Assembly (NCBI GenBank): GCA_948567375.1
Contig: OX419756.1
Span: forward strand, 45,274,333-45,338,332
Direction of reading: 5' to 3'
DNA length: 64,000 bases
DNA from: Lunularia cruciata
Lineage: Eukaryota > Streptophyta > Marchantiopsida > Lunulariales > Lunulariaceae
The notes below the pieces were generated by a model that saw nothing but the letters and a program-made list of their open reading frames with translations, was not told the DNA's origin and searched no databases. Made by a program: the position numbers and the translations under genes. This document shows positions 46,390 through 57,540 of this stretch, piece by piece; the first letter of the stretch is position 1; each line of letters starts with the position of its first letter.

Positions 46390-48900
46390 AGCAATTGTTG
46401 CAAAAGAAAGAGACAAAGCTCTTCCATACACATTGCTATACATTGGGGTACCATCAAGGTCAACCAAAGTATGAGGTATAGACTAAGAAGTACATGGAGG
46501 CATTGATCAAGTACTACCAAATAGAGAAATGAGTCAAGCTAACCAAGATTGCTAGTGCAAGCACTAGCAAAAAGGAATGGATCACAAGACATGTGTAGAT
46601 CGGGGAAAGACACAAGCTTAATCCCCAATGATGAAGTATTTAGAAGATAGCAATTCTCCTTCTAAGTCATAATTGGGATTGGGAAGTGAGATGGGAGATG
46701 ATCATGATTTGGAGTGCACTCCTGGTATGGCTCCCATAACCAAGAATTAGGAAAGGGAACAATCTCCCACATTTATGTAATCACCCTTGAGGCAAGCAAC
46801 TTCCTTCTTCAAAATTGAATTATCTTTTGAGTATGAGGGAGGCAAGGTGGAGCCAATCATGGAAGTGCAATCTACTCCCACCAGGGTAGTGGAGCTAGAC
46901 ATACCAAGTGAATGCACTCCTTAGATAGCTAGGATGCAGGTGGATGAAGTGGAATACATCTTGATACTGCAATTGTGAGAGGCCAATCCCCCAACATAAG
47001 AATTGGAGGTGGAGGTAATGCAAGTTCTAATTGTTGTGCCACAAGAAGAACAAAGGGTGACCACTCCACCTTAGGAACTAGTAACCAAGGATACCTAAAC
47101 CATATCAGCTCAATTGGGTGGAGGAAAGTCATGTGAGTAGGGATGATTCTCAAGTGTAGAAAAAGATAAACAACCAAGAAGGAGAGGGTCCCCAGATTTG
47201 GATAACTTGTTTGTGATTCCAACCATTATTACCAAGTCATGGTATCATTCAAAGCAACAATGGTCAAATAAACAGATAAAGAGAAGAGTGGAGCATCAAC
47301 CTTTCAAGCAGTGCTAAAAGTAGAAAGCATCCTAGTGATCTCAATACCAATTCTAGATCACTTACTTGGAGAAGAAGAGATGTGAGTCCCATAAGGAGAG
47401 GCAACTTGATTGGGGCTTGGTAAGGAGAAAGGTGTGAGGCTTGCATTCAACTATCCACCATTTGTCATTTAGGCAGTTCAGGTGTTGGAGCTAGTGTTGA
47501 ATGCACTAGAAGTGCTTTTTCTTGCTCACCCTACAATAATAGACTAAAGATGATTGATAGAGCATTTACACTATCATATACAAACTGTTGTTTGAGAGAA
47601 GTTGGGAGTGGAGAAAGAATTAACCAAAGGCAAGGGTAGCATTATGTATAGGTGATAGTGAGTTTACACTACCATATACAAACCGCTGTTTGGGAGAAGT
47701 TGGGAGTGGAGAAAGAATTATCCAAAGCTAAGGGTAGTATTGTGTGGTTGGAGGCTCAATTCATTTTTACTCAAAAGTAATGCAAGTACCAAGAACACTA
47801 TTTGAGCCAAGGAGATAATCACATGCTCACATAGCTCCAAGAGTGACTTGCAATCGCTAAAGAGAAGTGTTGTTCATATGACAAGGGCCATGAGAATCAT
47901 GATGATGGCATGGCTAGAGGCAAAGAATGGCCCAAGGTCCATGAACTTGAAATTGTGCTTGCAGCTAAGGAGAATTAGTTGCAATGTAAGAAGGTGGAGT
48001 ATGATGCTTTCTTGAAAAGCTACAAGGTATGGAAGCTAGATAGTGATAAATTTTTGGGGAGATATAGGAAAGAATTATGGAGTACCAAGGCTGAGGTTAT
48101 GGTGCTCAAGCTTGGTACATCCCAATGTAAGGAAACATTTGTGGACTACAAGGCAGCTCAAGAGAAGAAGCAAAACAACAAGGACAAAGAAATCACAAAA
48201 CTGAAGATAGAGGTGATTGGTTCTTGACTGCAGATCAACCAGCTAGACTCAAAGTTGTTAACCATCTATGGGAGATCTGAGCATCATAATGAGGAGGCTA
48301 AGAAGAAGCACAAAGAGCAACTAAGTTCTTAGGACAAGGAATTGTTGTCCCTAAAGCAAATTAAAGGCTCTCTGCCTACAGGTTCCTAAGGACCAACAAG
48401 CCCATAGGGCAGATTTGGAGAAGGCCCAAATGCACATTCAAGAATTGACCATGATAATCAATGATAATAAAGAGGAGGAGCAAGTTCTTTGTGTGCAGAT
48501 CAGGCAGAAAGTAGAGATGGAGTTGTAGTCCATTTTGGACACTTTGGATGTAGAACAAACAAGGGTTCTTAATGTGGTGGAGGATATTGCAAATCATATC
48601 AAAGTGCAAGTGGAAATATTGGCTGACCTAGGCTCACTACACAAGATTGTAAGAGCTTAAGTCCAAAATTTATGCTTTGGAAGCAAAACCCCACTTGAGC
48701 AAGTTGGTTGACCAATTGCAAAAGCATGCCAATGCCAAATTCAAGGAGATTTTGGCAACTTTCCACAAGGAGTGCAAGGAGTATAGCATGCATATTGAGG
48801 ACTTGATTCAAAGATGTAGAGGAGAAGGTGGGTCGGCACAATAGGAATAGCGGTGTTGTTATAACCTGTGTACATAGGTATAATAAAATGCAATCATTGA
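46390..48900 (+). pseudogene. Plus-strand remnant downstream of K, lysine- and glutamate-rich coiled coil
   Basis: The clearest part is 47979-48227: KKVEYDAFLKSYKVWKLD, FLGRYRKELWSTKAEVMVLKL and KKQNNKDKEITKLKIEV. It then runs past a TGA in the same frame with INQLDSKLLTIYGRSEHHNE and EAKKKHKEQLSS. Long charged coiled-coil character on the plus strand, same direction as K. Includes a 98-bp tandem duplication (about 47566-47660 and 47664-47758). No pol motif found. Confidence 0.45.
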
Positions 48901-49540
48901 AGTCAAGCATCATCATGGTAGGAGACCATCGGAGTTGAACATCATTGGGATGGATCATTGGAGTGGTATTACTTCCAAGTACAACAATTGTGACTACTCT
49001 ATAAGACAATATGGATATCCAATAGACAAATTTTTAGTGTCATTTCATCAAGAGGTCATTTCATTTTATTGATGCTTAGGTGGAACCTTGTAATTGGTAG
49101 AATGTATAGTAAACAATGGTTGTAGGTCATGCAATCTTGGCTATTAATTAATCCAACAAGTAGGTACATTATGGTTAATTTTAATTGTCTAGAGTTACTT
49201 GTGGGATCATGACATCATAAAATTGTGGTCCCATCTTGTTGTTGTAGAAAGTATAAGGGGAATCACCTCAACATAATATAGGTTCAACTTTGGAATTCTA
49301 AGTCACATGTTTTTTATCCAACTTGTGTATGCATAGTCTTTTTGAAATTGAGTGTATAAGTTGGGTTTTTTCTTGAGGATGATGCATAAGGACCTCCAAA
49401 ATCCTAATTGCATCAATGTTAATGTTGTGTATGTGTCATGATAATTGGGTTGAGTGGTGAGGAACTCCAAGTAAGAATGCAACTGCTGGAGTGTGGGTAT
49501 GTATTTAGGCTTGATATGGGTAATGGATCCTTAGTGGTTT
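48901..49540. other. Non-coding stretch before element H
   Basis: No frame or motif recognised. It has a T-rich run followed by TTCTTGAGGATGATG near 49360-49385, which faintly resembles 3' ends of plant retroelements. This is weak. Confidence 0.3.
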
Positions 49541-49646
49541 TTTTCATGCATATATACATTGCTATACAACATACATTGTTGTCAACATCATACACCATAG
49601 AAGCATAGCTCACACATAAGTCATACATAGACTCTAAAGTGCCACA
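49541..49646 (-). repeat. LTR end fragment abutting the 3' LTR of H
   Basis: About 105 bases ending CTCTAAAGTGCCACA that repeat the right-hand end of the H LTR (about 50105-50222: GTCAACATCATACAC, CACACATAAGTCATACATAG, CTAAAGTGCCACA). They lie directly against the left-hand end of that LTR, so two LTRs of one family meet head to tail here. Confidence 0.7.
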
Positions 49647-50222
49647 ATAATCAGATTGTTTACAACTCTCAAATACACTCAACTTAGATCAGTACTTGAT
49701 CTATCACTCTATAAATTGCCAACAACTAGGCACTGATTATAGTCAAGTCACACCCACTCTAGCTAAGAGAATCCAGGTGACTCTCATTGGCCTCTGTCCA
49801 CCATAGGTAGGAACTCGAAGGCTCAACATCAAAGAAGTGAGCTCTTTAGAGCTGCACTTTGAAAGTATACCCCCTGGACTTGAGCTAGGTCTAAAAACCC
49901 TAATGGTCCCGCTGATGGCACACTTGATGGTGCAAATGGTGCAAAGTGACGGTGGGCTCCACCATGAATTCAGTACCCAAACACAAAATCTGACCGTTGG
50001 AAAGTAGTCTCTAAGAAACTACTGAAATAACTCTAACAACTATCACTGGAACTCCACTGTTTGAGCAATCTAAATGCAACACTAAAAATGGCTTGACAAC
50101 TGTTGTGCATATATACATCACTACACAACATACATCACTACACAACATACATCACTGTCAACATCATACACTATAGAAGCACAACTCACACATAAGTCAT
50201 ACATAGAATCTAAAGTGCCACA
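49647..50222 (-). repeat. 3' LTR of element H
   Basis: The minus strand starts TGTGGCACTTTAG and ends CAATCTGATTAT. About 576 bp. Aligns with 58887-59338 over the half that is preserved there. Contains short tandem copies of ACATACATCACTACACA near 50110-50160. Confidence 0.85.
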
Positions 50223-50236
50223 ATTGCCCCCCTAGC
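50223..50236 (-). promoter_or_regulatory. Polypurine tract of element H
   Basis: The minus strand reads GCTAGGGGGGCAAT immediately before the LTR start TGTGGCAC; the G run is the likely plus-strand primer. Confidence 0.75.
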
Positions 50237-50391
50237 GGGTAGTTAGGTCCTTCTAACTCCATATAGCCATCTACTCCAAGTATATGGTATACTTTATGAT
50301 AGGCAAAGATCAAGAGGCCGAGTGCTATGGAGCCCCATTTTTAGTCGCTTATCTGCAATCTATACCATATAAAGAATGAACTAGCTATAGG

Positions 50392-50691
50392 TCAAGTACA
50401 TCTAGGACATAACCACTGTCCTTGAAGAACCACCGTGAGGGGAGGAGTCATACATGCCATATGCCATCCTCTCAAACAACTATCACACACTAACATAGTA
50501 GTAGCTCCACCAGAAGAGCCATGTAACATACACCTCAAGCCTGCACGTACAAGTGCTAAGCTTGGGTCCATAGTACCATCAATGTTTGGGAGGTGGCATG
50601 GCGTACAATTGCGCACATGATCCTTCCAAAAAACACCATCACATCCTTCTAAAATAAGGACTCCAGATGGCAACACCTCATGCAATCTCAA
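50392..50691 (-). pseudogene. Element H PHD finger at the end of pol
   Basis: The last coding stretch on the minus strand, ending with a stop near 50392. Residues from about 73 of this 99-codon frame read LVCDSCLRGWHMAC, then 16 residues later WLCPRC. Together with an upstream CMLH this gives C-x2-H...C-x2-C-x4-H-x2-C...C-x2-C. That is the C4HC3 pattern of a PHD finger with the second ligand as histidine, and with the tryptophan before the last pair that PHD fingers have. PHD fingers commonly read histone H3 tails. Placed after integrase, where chromoviruses carry a chromodomain, it may have guided integration; that is inference. Confidence 0.8.
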
Positions 50692-51970
50692 GATAGTGCA
50701 ACCTGTTGAAACATCAAGTGTTGTCGGTGTTGTCTGCTATAGGTATATATAGTCTCCTAGAGGAAATTGATGGATCAAGGGTCTATAACCTTCTCCTCAA
50801 ATGGTAGCATAACGTAAAGTATCTCTATGTTGAGCAATCGCTAAGTTCTCAAAGGCAATCGGCATCACTGTCTAAAAGATCTCTAGATATTGAGAACATA
50901 CGCTCATCCATACATCTGGGTCATCTAAGTCCAAAATTACATTAGCATCTCGACAAATAGCTACAGGTAAATTTGGATCTTGTCTATAGAGTAGGAAGTA
51001 AGGAGAGAAGGATGCTAAAAAGGCTTGCTGGCTGAATCAATAGCCCATGGCCAACCCAGGTAATTGGAGATCCCAATCTCCCAAGTGGCCTCTTTGCAAA
51101 TCATACTTTCACAATCCTCTCTTCACAGTATGAACCATCCTCTTTGTTAAGCCATCTACCTCAAGGTGATTTCGGGATGTAGTACAATGATCAATCAAAG
51201 CCTTGTCACACAAGACCTAAAACTCCCCCAAGAACTTTGTACCCTGATCAGTCAAAACCTCAACTTGTGTACCAAAATGACTAAAAACTCAATCTAGGAA
51301 TGAGTAAGTTGTCCCTTCACTAGACTTGTCAGGAAGTGCCACCAACTCAATCCAATTGGAGAAGTACTCCACCACCACCAAGACATACCAATGATGTCTC
51401 ATAGTCAACAATAAAGGTCTAGCAAAGTCCAAACTCCAACGGTAACCCAATCCCATGATAGGTAATGGGTGTAATTGTGATGTAGGAGCATTGAATGATG
51501 CTCTAACTTGGTCACAAACCACACATCTGGCAATAAATTGCTATACCTCAGTCTGGATACTGTGCCACCTATAATGACTCTAGAGTTAGCTATATGTACG
51601 CTTTACTCCAAAATGTCCTAGCTCCTCATGAGCATGATGGACCAATTGGGGTCTCTGAGATGGAAGTGGTACTACTTGCACTCTACCATCCTCCCATACA
51701 TGCAAAAGGTGTCTTCCCTCCAATTTGAACCATTTGGCTTGTTGGAGAACACAGTCTTTCTCCTTGGCCCCAACCGTGCCACCCACAACACCCGTGTGAA
51801 GATAGTCCATCACTAAGACATCATCATGAATCTCTTGCTGAATTATACCAATATTTTCACTCTCTAGATCTGTGACCTCAATACCTCCTCTTGTATGTGC
51901 TAAGAGAGATACCACCAAAGCCTCAGAAAATATACACAAAAAGGCCGATGCATGCCAACTTGGCACCATC
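50692..51970 (-). pseudogene. Element H integrase remnant
   Basis: The 51969-51586 stretch ends with the zinc-binding motif (QLVHHAHEELGHFGVKRTYS). 51522-51289 begins with the second half of that motif (VCDQVRASFNAP) and runs into the catalytic core (MGLGYRWSLDFARPLL, WYVLVVVEYFSNWIEL). Further blocks lie at 51280-50900 in shifted frames. Gypsy-type order. Confidence 0.87.
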
Positions 51971-52485
51971 TCCTCATCTGTCTCACCATGCCAATGTGCT
52001 CCGGTCTGATGCTACTGGTTGGGACATGGGTTTCTACTCAACCCATCTGCATCACGGTTCACCACTCCAAGTTTGTGAACAAACGTGAAATCATACTCCT
52101 ATAAAATAAGATCCCATCGTGCAAGCTTCCTTGAAAGCTTTTTGGACTCCATCAACCACTTCAGCTACTGATGATCAATGATGAAAGTGAAGGGGTTACC
52201 AAATAGGTAACATTGAAAATATGCTATTGCCCAAATGGTTGCCAAGCACTCTCTCTCATATGAACTATACTTTGCCTCCGCTGAATTTTTGGAGTGATTA
52301 GCATAGGCCACCACAAACTCCTTCTTCTCATCATCATGCTAGGTGAGCACCACTCCAAGCCGCAACATACTCCAAACAGTGTGAACCTGAAATGGTCATC
52401 CTTTGATTGGTCTCCTCAAAATAAGAGCAGATGTCAATCTCTCCTTGAGCTCTACAAAAGTTCTCTCCTCCTCATCTCCCCACCA
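51971..52485 (-). pseudogene. Element H RNase H remnant
   Basis: Minus strand between the reverse transcriptase connection and the integrase. It has the equivalents of EFVVAYANHSKNSAEAKYSSYERECLA-type sequence (about 52320-52250) and the segment leading to WDLIL (about 52110), with several stops. Recognised by position and residue pattern. Confidence 0.72.
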
Positions 52486-53475
52486 TCACTCTTGTGTAAG
52501 CTTGGTCAGCTTTGTCAAGGCCTTGGCAATGGCACTAAATCCTCTAACATAATGGCAATAGAAGTTTGCCAACCCAAGAAATGTTTGCACTCTGCTCACA
52601 TCTATAGGCCAAGGAATACGTGCAATAGCCTTGGTATGTTGAACACCAAGTCCTCCGGGGTAGATAGTGTGACCCAAATACTCAATCTGCTCATAGAAGA
52701 ACCTACACTTCCCAGGATGTAATTTGAGTCCATGAGATCTCAACCTCTCAAACACCTCCAACAATTATCTCTCATGCTCCTCCATAATAGTGCTATAGAC
52801 CAAAATTTCATCAATATAGCACCAAGCAAAATCCAATCCAGCTAGGATCCTATCCATGACCTTTTGGAACTCAACAAGAGCATTCTTTAACCCAAATGGT
52901 AAGAACCTCCACTGATATAACACATCCTTGCCGTGAGGATCAATAGCCCAGAATGCTATCTTGGACTTATCCTCCTCCTTGATTGGCAACTGATGATATT
53001 CCGCTCGAAGATCCAAAGTATTGAAGACCTTTGCATGCCCAATCTCATCAAAAACTCCTTTGCTGTAAGCATAGCATATTGATCAGCCCTGGTTTGTTGG
53101 TTGATAGGACAGTAATCTCCACACATCTACCTATTTGTGTAGTTGCCATGCATATCTTTCTTAGTTGGCATCACTATCGCTAATTCATACTCTCCATGTG
53201 AGATCTCCTCCAAACTAACCTCAAAAAGGTCACTACTCCAGCTCTGAATCAATGTCCTTGTCATATCACTATATTGATAATGATATTAGAAAATTGATGT
53301 ATCACTAGTCAGCTCAATCCATATATCAGGTCCCTTCAAAGCACCCGAATCCTTCATACTAAAGGCAAAACAACTCGTGTGGCTCCTCAAGAACCTCCAA
53401 ACCCTCCGTCTTTCCTCTCTTGTAAGCTTGGATCCAAGATTTGGCTCCCAAGTATCCTCTATAATTGTCATAGGA
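52486..53475 (-). pseudogene. Element H reverse transcriptase remnant
   Basis: 53471-53286 is the lead-in (ELTREERRRV-like, SHTSCFAFSMKDSGALKGP). The fingers lie at 53190-53070 (MPTKKDMHGNYTN, DYCPINQQT). The palm is 53016-52765: DLRAEYHQLPIKEEDKSK, WRFLPFGLKNALVEF, and CYIDEILVYS, where the second aspartate of the Y-x-D-D box is glutamate. The connection is 52764-52486 (LHPGKCRFFYEQIEYLGH, VQTFLGLANFYCHYV). The frame is open over longer runs than most genes here, which suggests H decayed later or slower than its neighbours. Confidence 0.9.
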
Positions 53476-54288
53476 GTGGAAGACGTATTGACTGGCTACT
53501 ACACTAGGCCCTTGGGAGCAATAGTGTCATGCCTCCAACCACCAGAGGTCCCAACCTCTGTTTGAAAAACTCCCTCCACTCTGGCTGCAAGCTCCACACA
53601 TCCTCTAGCTGCATCCCAAGTGGACCAAGGGTGTAATCCAAGTAGCTCACGCTCACTTGGATGGACTCCAAGTAGACCACTCTCCCTAGTAGCTACTGGT
53701 TGTGTCCCAAGAATACCATGTCTACTCGGTCCATCGCCCCCAACATGTGCCTAAATTGTCTCAATAGGCACAAGGCTCACAAGTGTCCGAGTGGTGATGC
53801 CTATCAAGCACATCCTATGCTACTCTGTGAAGCAAGGGCTCATAATCCAGGTCAAATAGCTCAATCCACAGCTTGACTTAACACTTGATGCTTAGATGCC
53901 TCTTACACTACTAGACAGCGGTATTACTAGTGCAAAAACCCATCACCCGCTTTCTCTCATCGGAGTTGGGCTCCACCAATTGCTGTAATTTTGAGTCCCA
54001 AACAAGTCCAGGTCCTCCCTCTCAAAAAGCATGAGAGCTTAGGAATTCATGGGTGCAAGAAATGTGGCTCTAGGCTATCCAACTAGGTTCACCACTACCA
54101 TAGGTGACCTATCAGCCATTGTCTGAGACTGATGCCCAACATCCAAGATGTCATCAACAAGGATGTGGTTAAGTTGCTAAATCCCATCATATGCACATTG
54201 TAAAACCTCTCTGGGTAAGAGGTTTTTCCACCAAAGACAAAGATGATGAGCCCATGATCCCACTCAGGCTGCATCCAACAATACAGTA

Positions 54289-54702
54289 TGTAAAAGATTG
54301 AATCCGAGGAGAGAAATAGGAGAATGGAAGCTCACATTGAGACACTTGAATTGAGGGAAACTCCAAATGCCTAGCATGAGCTTTGGCTTTGGTATTTATA
54401 GGTAACATACAAGGCCCTTGAGAAGCTTCTCAAGAAGCTTCCTCAAGCCGCTTTCTTAGAGTGCAAGCCAAGTTAACTAGGAAGCTTCTCAAGAAGCTTC
54501 CTTCTAGAAGCCGCCTACTTGGCGTGCAAGCTAAGCTAGTTGGAAGCTTCTAGAAGCTTCCTTCTAGAAGCTACTTACTTAAGGTGCAAGCTAAGCTAAC
54601 GGGGAAGCTTCCTAGATACTTCCGGAATATTCTAGGCTAATTTGTCTTATGTGCTACTTCTTGAGCCTAACTAACTTTGTCGCTAAACTCCATATTGTTA
54701 CA
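54289..54702 (-). repeat. Family 1 solo LTR inside the methyltransferase region of H
   Basis: TGTAAAAGATTG...ATATTGTTACA, 414 bp, flanked by CAGTA (54284-54288) and TAGTA (54703-54707), a target duplication with one mismatch. No internal element sequence. It resembles the 5' LTR of G most closely. Carries the four-module site at 54543-54560, the three-module site TTCCGGAATATTC at 54620-54632 and a TATA-like box at 54391-54402. Confidence 0.93.
54543..54571. promoter_or_regulatory. Heat-shock-element-like array in the solo LTR
   Basis: GAAGCTTCTAGAAGCTTC (four GAA/TTC modules at exact two-base spacing), followed by CTTCTAGAAGC. Same arrangement as 39227-39255. A second site with three modules lies at 54620-54632. 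Confidence 0.7.
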
Positions 54703-55090
54703 TAGTAGGTCCCATCCAAGAATGGATTTGATGTGTACTCGCCACCACTCTGGTGCAAGAATCACCCTTCAAAGGAATGTTCTCCAAAAGGTAAGTGAAA
54801 CGGACTGATAGGCCAAGTGTGCCACATGTGTAGAGAGACTCACCTAGCAGTCTCATCTCTCTACATACAAGTACCTTTGTACTCGTATACCCGCTTATAA
54901 TACCATAGCTATTCCGGTGCTAATCCCACCAAACAACTCCAATAGACATATCTCCTCTATTGGATACTGCCAAGCAATGAGTGTGGTATCCAAAGATGTC
55001 AAAGTAATTGACTCTAGAGGCTCATCTTCACACTCACCTCCTGATGGTACAAAGGCTCCACTCCAAGCCTGTTGCACCAACTAATGTGCA

Positions 55091-55860
55091 TGTTGCTGCA
55101 ATGCCTCCTCTGAACTCCACAATAGAACATCCAAGGTGGATAGAACAATCCCACTCGTACTCCAATCTGAGTGATCTCCTCTGTTATTGGAGTATCCTCT
55201 ACATGGGCATTCTCCTCCAACAAGTCACCAAGCCAAGTAATTGCACCATTGAAAGCTGAAACTGATGTTGCCATGGTCCCAAACTATAGTGAGCTAAGAT
55301 TGCCACTACTAAAGCATATTGGTAGGCGACATACATGTCCTTCACCAAACTACCAACCTGGTCTATAGGAGGCTGTCTCCTCCCAATAGTCAATGTTGAC
55401 ACTCATGGGGTATAACACTGCTCACCCAACTAACACATCATATGACTCAGCTATTGTTGCAATAGCTTGAGCTCTCACCACCAAGCTATCAATTGGATGA
55501 CCAGGCTGAACTTGGACAACAAGCTCCCCACGTGTGATGTACTGTGTCGAACCACCACCTAGAGAAGTCAGCTCCACTACCAACCACCTTTGCTCTAGTA
55601 GTAGGAACCGCATCATCCCTAATCTCATAAAGCATGGCAACCAACCAGAACACTGGGGCTGGGTCAACTTCCTATGTAAACATGTCATTGGCTAAAAACA
55701 AAGGGCACCACATAATCAGCTGAGCCGCCTCCAACATTGTGCTAGACTCAATCTGAGTAGTAACAAGTGGTAGGTAGTCGATCATGCACTCCATCACCAC
55801 CTACCACACCTGCATTGGGATGTCTAGGAGCCATGGATGTAGTCTGCAATGCCTTAGATA
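55091..55860 (-). pseudogene. Element H protease-type region between gag and methyltransferase
   Basis: 55688-55422 reads YITRGELVVQVQPG, then AQAIATIAESYDVLVG, which ends like a gypsy protease (Y-D-V-L-x-G). In the same frame after one stop it continues VLYPMSVNIDYWEETASYR and, further on, MATSVSAFNGAITWLGDLL (55274-55200). The catalytic D-S/T-G is not clear in the degraded part above 55600. This linker leads into the methyltransferase domain. Confidence 0.65.
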
Positions 55861-57540
55861 GCATGAAAGACTAGGGAAGTTTGACCTGTCTCCCAATCTC
55901 TCCTCTCTGTGGGTCCAACTCCACTGATGCTCTTGGGCTCCTAGGCTCTAGAGCACCTAGTCCTAGTCATTGTTGCAGATGCACTCCTAGTCACTACTAC
56001 AGATGCATCTACCTAAGCTACTCCGCACTTGAAGTCCAAAGCATCTCTATCACCAACATATGAGGTGGAAGCCTCAGCACCCAAATCTGATCTCCTCTAA
56101 GCAATGGCCATACTAGCCAATCTCTACTCCAACTGCTCAATCCAAGTATCCATAGTTGTATCAAAAGTAAGGGTAGGTACTACACCTCTACTAGGTGTAG
56201 ATCCTTTACCACCACCTCTACCACCTTGTCCTCTATGAATTGGAGCTCCTCTACTACCTACCATAGCAGCCCTACCACTCCATAACTCCGAGTGTAGGTC
56301 AAAGCATTGGTCACTAGTGTGACCAAATCTGTGGCAATGCTCACACTGCCTTTGTGCTAGCTGTGATGTACCAAAGGTATCAGGTCCGCTGCCCTTAGTA
56401 CACTCTATTCTATGGTGAGGTCCACCACAAGTCCAACAAGCAACACCACTACTCACTGGTTGTTGTTGACCCAAAAATGAAGGTAAGGGTCTAGCTCCAC
56501 TAGGCCTTCCACTCGCTCCATAGGATCTGGGCTATCCACCTCCATTAGACCTTCCACTCGCTCCATAGGATCTGGGCTATCCACCCTGTCCTCAAAAACC
56601 AACTGGGCATGGTGCACTCTGCTGCACTCTAGAAGAAGTCATAGCCATAGATGAGGTCTCTTTGCCAAATCTAGATATCACCACTCTCTCCTCCACCATG
56701 TTGAGCTCAATATGCTTAGCCAAACCAAAGACCATTGCCAAAGTAGGAGAAATAGCCTATAACAACGTAGCATCACGAACTCTATGTCTTAACTCCTTGT
56801 CCAATATCCCATGCCAAAACTGGACTGCATGGGCCTTAGTAACTCCTTGAGTGAAACTGATCAGCCGCCTCATGCAATTGTATGCCTTGCATAGGCTCTC
56901 TCCAGCCTATTGTTTGAACTCTTGCAAGCTCCTTAGCTTGTCAATCCGCACTCCGTGGTAGTTCTGCCTCAAACATAGGAAGAACTCCACCATGGGGTTA
57001 AACCCTGGTACCACACCACCTCCTATAGCAGTACCTCCACTTGTAGTAGCACTATCTCCCGCTAGTGCACCTCCACTAGCTCCACCAACACTACTCAAGC
57101 TAGAACTCATAGGTACAACCGATCTACTCCTGGCCACCAGACCTGAAGTGATAGAGACATAGTTAGGAGACCAATATTGTCTCCATAACTCAATCTCCTT
57201 CAAATGATCTCTTGAACTCATGGTAGTCATCCATCGGCGGACCCTCTAAATGTTGAAACAACCTTTCCATGCCATGAAGGGTGTAAACACAATCGGGTTC
57301 CGCATCTACTACAGATCACACCAACTATCAAACTCCTAGATGAATTCATCCAACTCAATGGTACCCACTATACCAGAGTAACGCCTAGGACCTTTGGAGG
57401 CCCCATAAATCTTGTCCATGTCCCACAACAACGGTGCGGACACACCAAGTGCACTCTCAAATGAATCAGCTCCTTTGTCAAACTCCAACTTAGAGTCAAT
57501 CTCCTCCCTCACTAGGACTTAAGATACAAGCTGATACCAA
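55861..57540 (-). pseudogene. Element H gag with two zinc knuckles
   Basis: 57230-56907 reads HLKEIELWRQYWSPNY, then a serine/glycine-rich low-complexity stretch and NPMVEFFLCLRQNYHGVRIDKL. 56474-56124 holds two knuckles: CWTCGGPHHRIEC (C-x2-C-x3-H-x4-C, one residue short) and CEHCHRFGHTSDQC (C-x2-C-x4-H-x4-C). A glycine/arginine-rich nucleic acid-binding tail follows (GQGGRGGGKG). Two knuckles and a GR-rich tail suggest strong RNA binding. The start is uncertain; sequence up to about 57540 still looks coding. Confidence 0.82.

Larger units (their letters stand above)
53900..55090 (-). pseudogene. Element H C5 cytosine DNA methyltransferase-like domain, split by a solo LTR
   Basis: Lies between the protease-type region and reverse transcriptase. 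In coding order: motif I LLELFGGISTG (54945-54913; AdoMet binding, D/E-x-F-x-G-x-G pattern); after a CAA-to-TAA type stop, AGIRVQRYLYVE with a motif II-like acidic end (54876-54859); motif VI ENIPLKGD (E-N-I at 54784-54776); the family 1 solo LTR (54289-54702); then GSWAHHLCLWWKNLLP (motif VIII-like position), VDDILDVGHQS and VVVNLVG (54160-54080); and the C-terminal block GPGLVWDSKLQQLVEP with DERKRVMGF (54020-53935). Only about 25 residues separate motif II from motif VI, so the catalytic P-C-Q motif IV appears deleted. Stops and shifts make it inactive. Such enzymes transfer a methyl group from AdoMet to cytosine C5. Confidence 0.8.
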
